From the NCBI GenBank assembly GCA_965228905.1, contig CBDDII010000002.1:744001-808000 (forward strand): a stretch of 64,000 nt of DNA. Reading direction: 5' to 3'. The notes beneath the pieces were generated by a model. The model saw nothing but the letters and a program-made list of their open reading frames with translations. It had not been told where the DNA came from and made no database searches. The DNA comes from CALKXV01 sp965228905 (GTDB taxonomy: Bacteria > Pseudomonadota > Alphaproteobacteria > Rhodobacterales > Rhodobacteraceae). Shown here piece after piece: positions 15,442 to 24,761 of this stretch. Numbering within the stretch: position 1 is the first letter of the stretch; each line of letters starts with the position of its first letter. Both the position numbers and the translations under genes were made by a program.

Positions 15442-17381
15442 GACGCACGCCGAAGGAAACCGAGGAAGCCGCCGGGTTGGTTACGCGCCGGAGTGTCGTT
15501 CTGGGCGGCTCGATGCTGGTCTTCATGGGCGTTCTGGGGTTCCGGATGCGCCAGATGCAGGTGACCGAGGCCGAGGATTATCGCCTGCTGGCCGAAGAGA
15601 ACCGGATCAACGTGCGTTTGATCCCGCCGTCGCGCGGCATCATCTATGACCGGTTCGGGATACCGATTGCCCAGAATGCGCAGAATTACCGCATCGTCAT
15701 CGTGCGCGAGGATGCCGGGGACGTGGAAGAGGCGATTGCGCGGGTGCGCCGGCTGGTGAACCTGGACGACGACGATGTGGAACGGGCGCTGAAAGAGATT
15801 TACCGGCGCAGTCCTTTCGTGCCGATCACCGTGGCGGACCAGTTGAAGTGGGAAGACATCGCCGAAGTGGCGATCAACGCCCCCGCCTTGCCGGGGATCA
15901 CGCCGGATGTGGGCCTGAGCCGGGAATATCCGCTTGGGGCCGATTTCGCGCATATCGTGGGGTACGTGGGGCCGGTCAGCGACTACGATCTGTCAAAGCT
16001 GGAGAACCCCGATCCGCTGTTGCAGATCCCCAAGTTCCAGATCGGCAAGATCGGGGTGGAAACCCGGCTTGAGGGCGATCTGCGGGGGCGTGCGGGCACG
16101 CGCCGGATCGAGGTGAATGCCGGTGGCCGTGTCATGCGCGAGTTGAGCCGGGACGAATTCACCCCCGGCAACGATTTGCAACTGACCATCGACCATGGGC
16201 TTCAGAATTACGCGCAGGCAAGGTTGGCCGAGGAAAGTGCCGGGTCGGTCGTGATCGACGTCGAGACCGGCGATCTTCTGGCAATGGCCTCGGCCCCGTC
16301 GTTTGATCCGAATTTGTTCGTCCGTGGCATCTCGTCGAAGAACTACAACGCGCTTCGCGACAACATCTACAAGCCCCTGTTCAACAAGACGGTGCAGGGG
16401 CTTTATCCGCCGGGGTCGACCTTCAAGATGATGACGGGGCTGGCGGCGATGCGCGGCGGGGCGATTTCGCCGGGCGAGCGGGTGTATTGCCCCGGCCACA
16501 TGTCCTTTGGCGGGCGGCGCTTTCATTGCTGGAAGCGGGGCGGTCACGGCTGGATGGATTTCAACGACGCGATCACGCAGTCCTGCGACGTCTATTTCTA
16601 CGAGGCTGCGAACCGGCTGGGCGTCGATCGGCTGGCCGAGCTTTGTTTCGAGTTCGGGCTTGGCACGCGGCACGAGTTGCCGATGTCGGCCATCCGCGAG
16701 GGGATCGTGCCCTCGACCAAGTGGAAGGCGCAGGTTCGGGGCGAACGCTGGAACCCGGGCGAGACGCTGAACACGGCCATCGGGCAGGGCGACGTTCTGG
16801 CGTCGCCGCTGCAACTGGCGGTGATGACGGCGCGGATTGCCAGCGGACGCGCGGTGGTGCCGCGCCTTGTAAAGTCGATCGACGGGGTGGAGGTGCCGAT
16901 TGCCGAGGCCCCGGCGATGAACGTGCCCGAGAATTTGATGAACCTCGCGCGCCGGGCGATGTACAACGTGTCGAACGGTTCGCGCGGCACGGCGCGGCGG
17001 TCGCGGATCGTGGCCGAGGGGATGGAGATGGCGGGCAAGACCGGCACATCCCAGGTCAGGAACATCACGGCGACCGAGCGTGCGCGCGGCGTGACGCGCA
17101 ACGACCAACTGCCGTGGGAGCGGCGCGACCACGGATTGTTCGTGGCCTTTGCGCCGTTCGACAAACCGAAATACGCGATTGCCACCATCGTGGAACATGG
17201 CGGCGGCGGGTCGACGGCGGCAGCGCCGCCTTCGCGCGACATCCTGCTTTATGCGCTTTACGGTGACGTTCCACCGCTTGAGGCCTATCCGCGCGAACAG
17301 CGCGAACGCATCAAGGTGCAGCACGAGGAAATGGTGCTGCGCCCCCGTCTGAAGCCCGAGAAAAAGGCCACGCGGGCGTGA
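15438..17381 (+). CDS. mrdA: penicillin-binding protein 2, peptidoglycan transpeptidase
   Basis: 647 residues. One N-terminal membrane anchor (about 20-38) is followed by the PBP dimerisation region with SRGIIYDRFG, then the transpeptidase domain. Active-site motifs are STFK (catalytic Ser, within GSTFKMM), SCD in place of SxN, and KTGT. It cross-links peptidoglycan during cell elongation together with RodA. The start overlaps mreD (ATGA) and the end overlaps rodA by 4 bases. Confidence 0.95.
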   Translation: MRRTPKETEEAAGLVTRRSVVLGGSMLVFMGVLGFRMRQMQVTEAEDYRLLAEENRINVRLIPPSRGIIYDRFGIPIAQNAQNYRIVIVREDAGDVEEAIARVRRLVNLDDDDVERALKEIYRRSPFVPITVADQLKWEDIAEVAINAPALPGITPDVGLSREYPLGADFAHIVGYVGPVSDYDLSKLENPDPLLQIPKFQIGKIGVETRLEGDLRGRAGTRRIEVNAGGRVMRELSRDEFTPGNDLQLTIDHGLQNYAQARLAEESAGSVVIDVETGDLLAMASAPSFDPNLFVRGISSKNYNALRDNIYKPLFNKTVQGLYPPGSTFKMMTGLAAMRGGAISPGERVYCPGHMSFGGRRFHCWKRGGHGWMDFNDAITQSCDVYFYEAANRLGVDRLAELCFEFGLGTRHELPMSAIREGIVPSTKWKAQVRGERWNPGETLNTAIGQGDVLASPLQLAVMTARIASGRAVVPRLVKSIDGVEVPIAEAPAMNVPENLMNLARRAMYNVSNGSRGTARRSRIVAEGMEMAGKTGTSQVRNITATERARGVTRNDQLPWERRDHGLFVAFAPFDKPKYAIATIVEHGGGGSTAAAPPSRDILLYALYGDVPPLEAYPREQRERIKVQHEEMVLRPRLKPEKKATRA

Positions 17382-18523
17382 GTTATCTTGAGTACAAGGT
17401 TCAGACCGTTCCGACGGGCGCGCGCAAGATCCTATTTGCCAACTGGCCGGTGGTTCTGTTGCTGGCGGCGGTGGCCTGTTTCGGGTTTTTGATGCTGACC
17501 AGTGTCGCGGGCGGTGATCCGTCGCGCTGGGCCGAGCCGCAGGCCAAGCGGTTCTTCCTTGGTCTTGTCATCATGATGATCGTCGGGATGGTGCCGATCT
17601 GGTTCTGGCGGTCGATGTCGGGGCTGGCCTATCTGTTCGGCCTGGTCCTGTTGATCGCCGTCGAGTTGTTCGGCGAGGTGCGGGGCGGGGCGCAGCGCTG
17701 GCTGGATTTGCGGTTCATGTTGCTGCAACCCTCGGAACTGATGAAGGTCAGTTTGGTGATGGTTCTGGCGGCCTATTACGACTGGTTGCCGATGAGCAAG
17801 GTATCGCGCCCCTTCTGGGTGATCGTGCCGGTGGTGATGACCTTGATCCCGACCGCGCTGGTTTTGAAACAGCCCGACCTTGGCACGTCGATCCTTCTGG
17901 TTGCGGGCGGTGGCCTGGTGATGTTCTGCGCGGGCGTGTCCTGGTGGTATTTTATCGCCGTGATCCTGATGGTCGTCGGCGCGGTGACGGCGGTGTTCTA
18001 TTCGCGCGGCACCGACTGGCAGCTTTTGAAAAGCTATCAGTACGACCGGATTGATACGTTTCTTGATCCCTCAAGCGATCCGCTTGGTACCGGCTATAAC
18101 ATCACGCAGGCCAAGATCGCCCTAGGCTCGGGCGGGTTTTCCGGGAAAGGGTTCATGCAGGGCACACAGTCGCGGCTGAACTTTCTGCCCGAGAAACATA
18201 CCGATTTCATCTTCACGACGCTGGCCGAGGAATTCGGGTTCGTGGGCGCGTTTTCCCTGTTGGTGATCTATGGGTTGATCATCTTTTTCTGCGTGTTGTC
18301 GGCCATGGGCAACAAGGACAGGTTCGGTTCGCTTTTGACGGTCGGGATCGCGGCGACGCTGTTCTTGTACTTTGCGGTGAACATGTCGATGGTCATGGGG
18401 CTTATTCCGGTCGTGGGCGTGCCCCTGCCGTTGGTCAGTTACGGGGGGTCTGCCATGCTGGTTCTTCTTGCCGCCTTCGGGTTGGTGCAATCTGCGCATA
18501 TCCACAGGCCGCGCGGTCGATGA
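17378..18523 (+). CDS. rodA: peptidoglycan polymerase RodA (SEDS family)
   Basis: 381 residues from a GTG at 17378 that overlaps the PBP2 stop (GTGA). About ten membrane segments are visible. SEDS-family landmarks include the KQPDLGTS loop and the late GVPLPLVSYGGSAML segment. RodA polymerises glycan strands from lipid II as the partner of PBP2. The following dehydrogenase gene overlaps its stop by 4 bases. Confidence 0.95.
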   Translation: MSYLEYKVQTVPTGARKILFANWPVVLLLAAVACFGFLMLTSVAGGDPSRWAEPQAKRFFLGLVIMMIVGMVPIWFWRSMSGLAYLFGLVLLIAVELFGEVRGGAQRWLDLRFMLLQPSELMKVSLVMVLAAYYDWLPMSKVSRPFWVIVPVVMTLIPTALVLKQPDLGTSILLVAGGGLVMFCAGVSWWYFIAVILMVVGAVTAVFYSRGTDWQLLKSYQYDRIDTFLDPSSDPLGTGYNITQAKIALGSGGFSGKGFMQGTQSRLNFLPEKHTDFIFTTLAEEFGFVGAFSLLVIYGLIIFFCVLSAMGNKDRFGSLLTVGIAATLFLYFAVNMSMVMGLIPVVGVPLPLVSYGGSAMLVLLAAFGLVQSAHIHRPRGR

Positions 18524-19455
18524 GGATATTGTTTTCCGCCCCGCGCGAGGATTGGGACGATTACCGCGAGTTGTTGCCGGAGGCTTTTGCCGCCAAGGGG
18601 ATCGAGGCGGAGTTGATCTTTGATCTGACGCCCGATCGCCCCGAGACGATCGACTACATCATCTATGCGCCGTCGAGCTCGATGAAGGATTTCACGCCCT
18701 ACACCGGGGCGAAGGCGGTGTTGAACCTTTGGGCCGGGGTCGAGGGGCTGGTGACGAACGACACACTGGTGCAGCCTTTGACGCGGATGGTTGATCCGGG
18801 GCTGACCGAGGGCATGGTTGAATGGTGCTTGGGTCATGTGATGCGCCACCATCTGGGGTTTGACCGGGATGTCTGCCGCAGCGATGCGGTCTGGGATTAC
18901 TATGTGCCGAAGCTGGCGCGGGAGCGTTCGGTGACGGTGCTGGGGCTTGGCGAGTTGGGCTCCGAAGTGGCGCAGGTTCTGGCGGGGCGGAATTTTCGCG
19001 TCACAGGGTGGAGCCGGTCGCAAAAGGATGTGCCGGGCGTGACCTGCCTTTCAGGGGACGAGGGATTGCCGGTGGCGCTTGGTTTGGCCGAAATCCTTGT
19101 TCTGCTGTTGCCGCTGACCGGGGCGACGGAGAACCTTTTGAATGCCGGGCGGCTGGCGCTTTTGCCCGAAGGGGCGGTGGTCATCAATCCGGGGCGGGGG
19201 CCATTGATCGACGACGTGGCCTTGATCGCGGCGCTGGATGCGGGGCAGGTCGGCCATGCGACGCTGGATGTCTTTCGCGAGGAACCCTTGCCGGAGACCC
19301 ATCCGTTCTGGGCGCATCCCCGCGTGACGGTGACGCCGCATGTCGCATCCGCGACGCGGCCTTCGACGGCGGTTGGCGTGATTGCCGAGAATATCCGCCG
19401 GAGTGAGGCGGGGGAGCCTTTGCTTTACCTTGTCGACCGGGCGCAGGGGTACTGA
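18520..19455 (+). CDS. D-2-hydroxyacid dehydrogenase, glyoxylate/hydroxypyruvate reductase A type
   Basis: 311 residues. The NAD(P)-binding motif VLGLGELGSEVAQVL is at about 140-155, and the catalytic-site signatures are INPGRGPLIDD, LDVFREEPLP and the HPRVTVTPHVAS histidine region. Length and layout fit GhrA-type enzymes, which reduce glyoxylate or hydroxypyruvate. It is translationally coupled to rodA (ATGA), though no elongasome role is known for the family; it probably just rides on the operon. Confidence 0.85.
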   Translation: MRILFSAPREDWDDYRELLPEAFAAKGIEAELIFDLTPDRPETIDYIIYAPSSSMKDFTPYTGAKAVLNLWAGVEGLVTNDTLVQPLTRMVDPGLTEGMVEWCLGHVMRHHLGFDRDVCRSDAVWDYYVPKLARERSVTVLGLGELGSEVAQVLAGRNFRVTGWSRSQKDVPGVTCLSGDEGLPVALGLAEILVLLLPLTGATENLLNAGRLALLPEGAVVINPGRGPLIDDVALIAALDAGQVGHATLDVFREEPLPETHPFWAHPRVTVTPHVASATRPSTAVGVIAENIRRSEAGEPLLYLVDRAQGY

Positions 19456-19456
19456 A

Positions 19457-20227
19457 CTAGCGCAGGCGGGGTGGCGTGTTGGGATCGGGCTTTGGCGGTT
19501 CGGGTGTTTCCGGCACGGGCAGGTCGATGCGAAAGCCGACGCGTTCCAGCTTTTTCGTGACGGGATCCCTGGCATCGAAGAATGCGACGTCGAGCGCGCT
19601 TTGCTCTAATCCGGAGAAGACCAGCGCCTCGGACACGGATTTTGCCAGCGCGGTTTCTGCGCCGGGGGCGGGGGCGACGATGGCAAGGAAGGGGTTCTGG
19701 CTGCCGTCATTGTAGGTGACGTCGGCGAGGAAGGCGTGACTGGCGAGGCCTTCGGCAGAAGCCAGCTTGGCATCCAGCGTCTCGATCAGGCGGGCCGGGG
19801 ATGAGGGCGCGCGGAACTCGACCGGCATGGCTTCGCCGGTGGTCGGTGCCTCGGCCAGGAGGGTGGCCAGCCAGTTCATCGCATCCGCCGGGATCAGCAT
19901 CGAGGATGGCGCGACCTCGGGGTTGAGCGCCATTCCCACGCCCTGACCGGCCAGCATGACAGCCGTGGCGCGCCCGGAGAGGGCCGCATAGGGCGCGGGC
20001 GCTCCGGCAAAACGGGCCATCCGGTCTTCGGTATCGAAGGCGAGGACGAAACTGCCTTCGGTGATTTCGAACAGGCGGGGTGTATCGGGGGCGGCGTCGC
20101 CGGCGTCTTCGAGTAACAGGAAAAGTTCGCTGTCAGCGAGGCGTTCGAAGAATTTCAGGCGCAGGGCGTCGTCTTCGGGGGCGTCGGTCATGGCGCGGTG
20201 AGCGGTGTCGAGGGAGGTGTCGGTCAT
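19457..20227 (-). CDS. SseB-family protein
   Basis: 256 residues from the ATG at 20227 (MTDTSLDTAHRAM); the open frame extends further upstream but only antisense to its neighbour. The N-terminal half has the SseB pattern (ERLADSELFLLLED, LFEITEGSFVLAFDTEDRMARFAG, GVGMALNP). The family is cytosolic and of unclear function; despite the name it is not evidence for a type III system. Its start overlaps the stop of the glycosylase gene by 4 bases, and it converges with the dehydrogenase at 19455. Confidence 0.8.
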   Translation of the reverse strand: MTDTSLDTAHRAMTDAPEDDALRLKFFERLADSELFLLLEDAGDAAPDTPRLFEITEGSFVLAFDTEDRMARFAGAPAPYAALSGRATAVMLAGQGVGMALNPEVAPSSMLIPADAMNWLATLLAEAPTTGEAMPVEFRAPSSPARLIETLDAKLASAEGLASHAFLADVTYNDGSQNPFLAIVAPAPGAETALAKSVSEALVFSGLEQSALDVAFFDARDPVTKKLERVGFRIDLPVPETPEPPKPDPNTPPRLR

Positions 20228-20817
20228 GTCAGGGCCTTGGCGATACGGGAGCGCAGAACGGGCAGGAGGTCGGTTTCGAACCATGGGTTCTTCTTCAACC
20301 AGCCGGTGTTGCGCCATGAGGGATGCGGCAGGGGCAGGGCGTTTGGCAGGTGCATTTGCCAGTTCCGCACGGTTTCGGTGACGCGGGAGGACCGGGGCAG
20401 GCCAAGGTGCCAGCTTTGGGCGTAGCCGCCGATCAGGAGCGTGAGTTCGATGTGTGGCAGGGCCTTCATCACCTTGTCGCGCCATGTGTCGGCGCAGATC
20501 GGCGGCGGCGGCAGGTCGGCACCTTTTGCGTTATAGCCCGGAAAGCAGAAGGCCATCGGGACGATGGCGATGCGGGTCCTGTCATAGAAGGTGTCGCGCG
20601 ACACTCCCATCCAGTCGCGTAGGCGGTCGCCGGAGGGATCGTTGAAGGGGATGCCGGTTTCGTGGACGCGCATTCCCGGTGCCTGCCCCGCGATCAGGAG
20701 CCGGGCGCGGGCGTCGAACCATGCCACCGGGCGCGGGGCATGGCGCGTTTCGGTCAGGGCGAAACGGTCCTTGCACAGGGTGCAGGCGGCAAGGTCTTTG
20801 GCAAGCGCGGCGGTCAT
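20224..20817 (-). CDS. uracil-DNA glycosylase family protein
   Basis: 197 residues. The motifs LIAGQAPGMRVHETGIPFND (motif A-like) and LPHPSWRN (motif B-like HPS) place it in the UDG superfamily. The N-terminal CTLC pair resembles the first two cysteines of iron-sulfur UDGs, but I cannot identify a full set of four. Family members remove uracil or related lesions from DNA. It is co-transcribed with the SseB-like gene. Confidence 0.8.
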   Translation of the reverse strand: MTAALAKDLAACTLCKDRFALTETRHAPRPVAWFDARARLLIAGQAPGMRVHETGIPFNDPSGDRLRDWMGVSRDTFYDRTRIAIVPMAFCFPGYNAKGADLPPPPICADTWRDKVMKALPHIELTLLIGGYAQSWHLGLPRSSRVTETVRNWQMHLPNALPLPHPSWRNTGWLKKNPWFETDLLPVLRSRIAKALT

Positions 20818-20871
20818 CGGGAGAGTCCTAGAGCGAATTGCGCGGTACTTCCACGGTTGACTCGTTTCGAC

Positions 20872-20891
20872 ATTTCTATAAATATAGAAAT
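20872..20891. promoter_or_regulatory. palindromic operator of the arsR/permease operon
   Basis: A perfect inverted repeat, ATTTCTATA-AA-TATAGAAAT, ends on the base before the arsR ATG. A -35-like TTGACT lies at 20857-20862, and AT-rich -10-like bases fall inside the palindrome (TATAAA at 20877 or TAAATA at 20879). A repressor bound here would block both polymerase and the start codon, which fits ArsR autoregulation. The site is seen directly; its ligand protein is inferred. Confidence 0.75.
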
Positions 20892-21233
20892 ATGAAAACG
20901 ACAGCGATAGATTCGATCCCAGATCTGACCGAGGCCGCGACCTGTTTCGCCGCCCTCGGGTCCGAGCAGCGCCTTGCGGTGCTGCGCGTACTTGTGCGCG
21001 CGGGGCCTGAGGGGCTTTCCATCGGGGAACTTGGCGAACGCTCGGGCGTGGCCGGGTCGACCCTGACCCATCACATGAAGCTGCTTGCCGCCGCCGGGCT
21101 GGTTCAGCAGGTCAAGGAAGGCCGAAAGATCATCTGTATCGGCGCCGCCTATGAGCGGATGCAGGCGATTTCGAATTTCCTGTTGAAGGAATGTTGCGCG
21201 GATGCGCCGGACGGAGGGCACAATCATGGCTGA
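20892..21233 (+). CDS. ArsR-family winged-helix repressor
   Basis: 113 residues from the ATG at 20892. The winged helix is clear (LGSEQRLAVLRVL, LSIGELGERSGVAGSTLTHHMKLLAAAGLVQQ). The CVC-type arsenic site in helix 3 is absent; candidate metal ligands are Cys-Cys near the C-terminus (KECCADAPDGGHNHG) with His residues after it. There is no clear Shine-Dalgarno because the operator abuts the start, so a leaderless mRNA is possible. It overlaps the permease gene by 8 bases, which suggests control of that gene in response to a metal or metalloid. Confidence 0.88.
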   Translation: MKTTAIDSIPDLTEAATCFAALGSEQRLAVLRVLVRAGPEGLSIGELGERSGVAGSTLTHHMKLLAAAGLVQQVKEGRKIICIGAAYERMQAISNFLLKECCADAPDGGHNHG

Positions 21234-22260
21234 TCTGACACAGAAAACACCGGGCCTGCCCGAGGTCTGGCAGCGGATCGACAAGGCTTGGCTTGCGGTC
21301 GTCGTCATTCCGCTGGTCGTCCTAGTCGTGGATGCGGCGAAGTTCTGGCCGGTGGTCAGCTTTGCGGCAAACGCGATTGCTCATACGGGCGTTTTCATCG
21401 TCGTTGCGATCACGGCGGTGGCCTATATCAAGGCGTCCGGTGCAGAGAGCCTGATCGCCAAGGCGTTCGAGGGAAACCAGGTACGCATGGTGGCGTTGGC
21501 GGCCCTGGTGGGCGGGCTTGCGCCGTTTTGTTCCTGCGAAGTCATCCCCTTTATCGCGGCCCTTCTGGCTGTTGGCGCGCCATTGGCGGCGGTCATGGCG
21601 CTTTGGCTGGCCTCACCCCTGATGGACCCGGCGATGTTCACGATTACCTGGGCCGAGCTTGGATTGGGGTTCGCCATTGCCAAGACCGTGGCGGCGGTCG
21701 CCTTGGGGATGGCGGGGGGCTATCTGACGATGATCTTTGCCAAAAGCCCGGTCTTTGCCGACCCCTTGCGCGAGAAACCCCATGTGGGCGGGTGCTGCGG
21801 TTCGAAACAGCCGTTTCAGGGCAAGCCCGTGTGGAAGTTCTGGACCGAGGCAGAGCGGCGCGAGAGTTTCCGCAGTACCTGGATCGACAATGCGCTGTTC
21901 CTGGTGAAGTGGCTGACCATTGCTTACCTGTTCGAGGCGCTGATGGTGGCCTATGACTCGACCGATTGGGTGGCAAGCGTTCTGGGCGGCGAGGGGATCG
22001 GCACGATTTTCCTGGCCACGCTGATCGGGATGCCAGCCTATCTGAACGGCTATGCCGCCGTTGGCCTCTTGGGCGGTTTGCTGGAGCAGGGGATGGCGCC
22101 CGGCGCGGCGATGGCCTTTGTGATCGCGGGCGGGGTGAGCTGTATTCCTGCCGCCATCGCTGTCTGGGCGCTGGTGAAGCCGCGCGTTTTCGGGGCCTAT
22201 ATCGTTTTCGGCATGGCAGGATCGCTGATTGCCGGGCTGATCTATTCCGCGATTGTTTGA
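21226..22260 (+). CDS. DUF318/ArsP-type permease
   Basis: 344 residues from the ATG at 21226, with GGAGGG upstream. About eight membrane helices are visible. The family hallmark APFCSCEVIPFI, with closely spaced cysteines in a helix, is followed by a polar segment ASPLMDP. A cytosolic loop carries GGCCGS. Related permeases (ArsP) export trivalent organoarsenicals. The linked ArsR regulator supports metalloid or thiol-reactive substrate efflux, but the substrate is not fixed by sequence. Confidence 0.85.
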   Translation: MADLTQKTPGLPEVWQRIDKAWLAVVVIPLVVLVVDAAKFWPVVSFAANAIAHTGVFIVVAITAVAYIKASGAESLIAKAFEGNQVRMVALAALVGGLAPFCSCEVIPFIAALLAVGAPLAAVMALWLASPLMDPAMFTITWAELGLGFAIAKTVAAVALGMAGGYLTMIFAKSPVFADPLREKPHVGGCCGSKQPFQGKPVWKFWTEAERRESFRSTWIDNALFLVKWLTIAYLFEALMVAYDSTDWVASVLGGEGIGTIFLATLIGMPAYLNGYAAVGLLGGLLEQGMAPGAAMAFVIAGGVSCIPAAIAVWALVKPRVFGAYIVFGMAGSLIAGLIYSAIV

Positions 22261-22284
22261 CGTACATTCTGTGCCGAGATCTGG

Positions 22285-22314
22285 CGGCGGGGTGGCATAT
22301 CCCCGCCGTTTCTT
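22285..22314 (+). terminator. rho-independent terminator after the permease gene
   Basis: CGGCGGGG (22285-22292) pairs with CCCCGCCG (22301-22308) across an 8-base loop and is followed by TTTCTT. It sits 25 bases past the permease stop. Confidence 0.75.
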
Positions 22315-22472
22315 GTCGAATCCGGCGGAAAATGCCGCCATGTCGCAGGAATGTGCCCATTTTCCGGGTGCAAGAGCGTTGGTTTTCCGGCCAAAACGCC
22401 TTAGAAGTTCCTTATACCCCCGAATGACCGGGAAAACCCGGCACCCACAGGCATGGTCGCAAAGTTGCTTGG

Positions 22473-23135
22473 ATGATCGAGTTCCGAAATGTCAGCAAGT
22501 CCTTCTGGACCGGTGAAAGGCGCAAGGTGATCCTTGATAACGCCTCGTTCAAGGTTGAGTTGGGCAATTCCCTTGGCATCCTGGCCCCGAACGGCACCGG
22601 CAAGACCACCATCGTCAACATGATGGCCGGGCTGGAAAAGCCGGACGAGGGCGAGATCATCCGCAAGGCGCGGATTTCCTTTCCGCTTGGCTTCATGGGC
22701 GGTGTGGTGCCGCGACTTTCGGCCATGGAGAATTGCCGGTTCATCGCGCGAATCTATGACAAGGATCCGGATTACCTGGAGGCTTTTTGCCGCTGGGTCT
22801 GTGGGTTGGACGAATATTTCGACATGCCGGTCGGCACCTATAGTTCCGGCATGGCGGCACGGTTTTCCTTTGCGCTGTTGCTGGCGCTGGATTTCGACGT
22901 GTACCTGATCGACGAGGGCATGCCGACCACAACGGATGCCGAGTTCAACCGGAAAGCGGGCCACATCCTGTTCGAGCGCCTGAAGACCGCGACCGTTATC
23001 ATCGTGTCGCACCAGGCGGCCACTTTGGAAAAATTCTGTCGGTCGGCGGCTGTTCTGCGCAATGGGCAGCTTCATATGTTCGACACTCTTGACGAGGCGA
23101 AAGCTCTTTATGACTACGAACCCCAAAGCGCCTAA
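22473..23135 (+). CDS. kpsT: polysaccharide export ABC transporter ATPase, KpsT-like
   Basis: 220 residues, the length of KpsT. Walker A is APNGTGKTT, the signature is YSSGMAARFSFAL (KpsT/Wzm-Wzt-type rather than LSGGQ), Walker B is VYLIDEGM (Glu catalytic) and the switch is VSH. Such ATPases power export of capsular polysaccharide on a lipid carrier. It overlaps the next gene, a KpsE-like protein, by 26 bases. No KpsM permease gene lies next to it in this window. Confidence 0.88.
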   Translation: MIEFRNVSKSFWTGERRKVILDNASFKVELGNSLGILAPNGTGKTTIVNMMAGLEKPDEGEIIRKARISFPLGFMGGVVPRLSAMENCRFIARIYDKDPDYLEAFCRWVCGLDEYFDMPVGTYSSGMAARFSFALLLALDFDVYLIDEGMPTTTDAEFNRKAGHILFERLKTATVIIVSHQAATLEKFCRSAAVLRNGQLHMFDTLDEAKALYDYEPQSA

Positions 23136-24741
23136 GTTCCGCATTCGACGCAACTCTGCCAAGCCTTCGGGCGGGGGGGACGGAACGTCGTTGCAGCCGC
23201 CGACCGAGGACGGGTTCGGCGATGCGGCTTTCCCCGGTTCGGCCAAGGCGGAAAGCAATGCGAGCGCCGAAGAAGCCATCGCGGGTATCCGGGCCGAGGG
23301 GCTGACCGGTCGTCAGTTGCGTATGGCGCGGCGGCTGGCGCAGCGCCACGAGATGAACCCCAAGTCGGATTTCGACGCCGTGCGCCTGCTGCGCGAGCGC
23401 GGGATCGACCCCTTCGACCGGTCGAACATGATCGAGTTGGTCAAGAAGGACGAAGCGCCCAAGGCCGAGGCGCCGCAGACCCAGGCCGATGGAGGCGGTG
23501 GCAGCAAGCCGCCGCGCAAGGCCGGTCTGCCCCAGACGATCGAACAGCCCAAGAGAAACCTGCCGGGGGAGCATATCCCGCAACAGCCGGGCGGCCCGAT
23601 GGGGATGCACGAGATCGAGCGGATCCAGCGCGACATCGCGCGCCGCCGCCGCCGCAAGCTGATCATGCTTGGCGCGCGACTGTCGGTGTTCGTTCTGATC
23701 CCGACATTGCTGTGTTTCTACTATTTCGCCTTCGTGGCGACGCCCAGCTATTCCACCAAGTCCGAGTTCATCGTGCAGCAGGCAGAAGTCGCCTCGTCGA
23801 CCTCAGGTCTCTTGGGGGGTACACCGCTGGCGGCGAACCAGGATTCGATCCTGGTGCAGGATTTCCTGACATCGCGCGGAGCGATGCAGCGTTTGGACGA
23901 GGAATACGGCTTTCGCGAACATTTCAGCGACGAGTCCATCGACTCGCTTCAGAAAATCGCGCCGGATGCGTCGAACGAGACGCTATACAAGCATTACCAG
24001 AAGTCCGTGAAGGTCGGGTTCGACCCGACCGAGGGCGTGCTGCGGATGGAAGTGACGGCGATGACGCCGGACATGAGCCGTATCTTTTCCGAGGCCCTGA
24101 TCGGATATGCCGAAGAGCGGGTCGACCGGATCACGGAACGCAAACGCGCCGACCAGATGCGGGGTGCGAACGAAAGTTTCAAGGAAGCCGAAAGCAACAT
24201 GATTGCCGCGCAGGAAAAGGTGCTGACCCTGCAAGAGCAGATGGGCGTTCTGGACCCGGCGTCGGAGTCCTCGTCTTTGATGACCCAGATCACCAATTTC
24301 GAGACCCAGTTGACCGAGAAACGGCTGCAACTCAGCCAGCTTCAGGACAACCTGCAACCGAACGCCGCCCGCGTGGCCGGTGTTGAGGGCGATATCGAAC
24401 GGCTGCAAGATCTGATCGGGCAACTTCGGGCGCAACTGACCAATGAGGGATCTTCCGACGGGTCGCTGGCATCGGTCACGGCCCGGCTTCGGATGGCCGA
24501 GGTCGACCTGGAAACGCGCACCATGATGATGCAGGAATCGCTGCAACAGCTTGAGGCCGCGCGGATCGAGGCCAGCCGCCAGGTGCGGTTCCTTTCGGTC
24601 GGCGTGACACCGGTTCCCCCGGACGAGCCGACCTATCCGCGCGTGTTCGAGAACACCTTGATTGCCTTCCTGATTTTCGGTGCGATCTACCTGTTGGTAT
24701 CGGTCACGGCGGCCATTCTGCGCGAACAGGTTTCGTCCTAG
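23110..24741 (+). CDS. kpsE: capsule polysaccharide export inner-membrane protein, KpsE-like (PCP family)
   Basis: 543 residues from the ATG at 23110 inside the end of kpsT. Residues 1-180 are a polar, probably disordered cytosolic extension, longer than in E. coli KpsE. A transmembrane helix (about 185-208) follows an Arg-rich stop. Then comes a periplasmic domain with TPSYSTKSEFIVQQ and long coiled coils (about 360-500), and a second helix near the C-terminus (about 514-536). The topology is that of polysaccharide co-polymerases that bridge to an outer-membrane exporter. Confidence 0.85.
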   Translation: MTTNPKAPKFRIRRNSAKPSGGGDGTSLQPPTEDGFGDAAFPGSAKAESNASAEEAIAGIRAEGLTGRQLRMARRLAQRHEMNPKSDFDAVRLLRERGIDPFDRSNMIELVKKDEAPKAEAPQTQADGGGGSKPPRKAGLPQTIEQPKRNLPGEHIPQQPGGPMGMHEIERIQRDIARRRRRKLIMLGARLSVFVLIPTLLCFYYFAFVATPSYSTKSEFIVQQAEVASSTSGLLGGTPLAANQDSILVQDFLTSRGAMQRLDEEYGFREHFSDESIDSLQKIAPDASNETLYKHYQKSVKVGFDPTEGVLRMEVTAMTPDMSRIFSEALIGYAEERVDRITERKRADQMRGANESFKEAESNMIAAQEKVLTLQEQMGVLDPASESSSLMTQITNFETQLTEKRLQLSQLQDNLQPNAARVAGVEGDIERLQDLIGQLRAQLTNEGSSDGSLASVTARLRMAEVDLETRTMMMQESLQQLEAARIEASRQVRFLSVGVTPVPPDEPTYPRVFENTLIAFLIFGAIYLLVSVTAAILREQVSS

Positions 24742-24761
24742 ATTTTTCGCGATTGAAGGGG

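Noticed and set aside
19457..20485. Longer 342-residue form of the SseB-like protein
   Set aside because: The extra N-terminus is antisense-type sequence lying over the glycosylase gene; the ATG at 20227 gives a normal SseB-like start.
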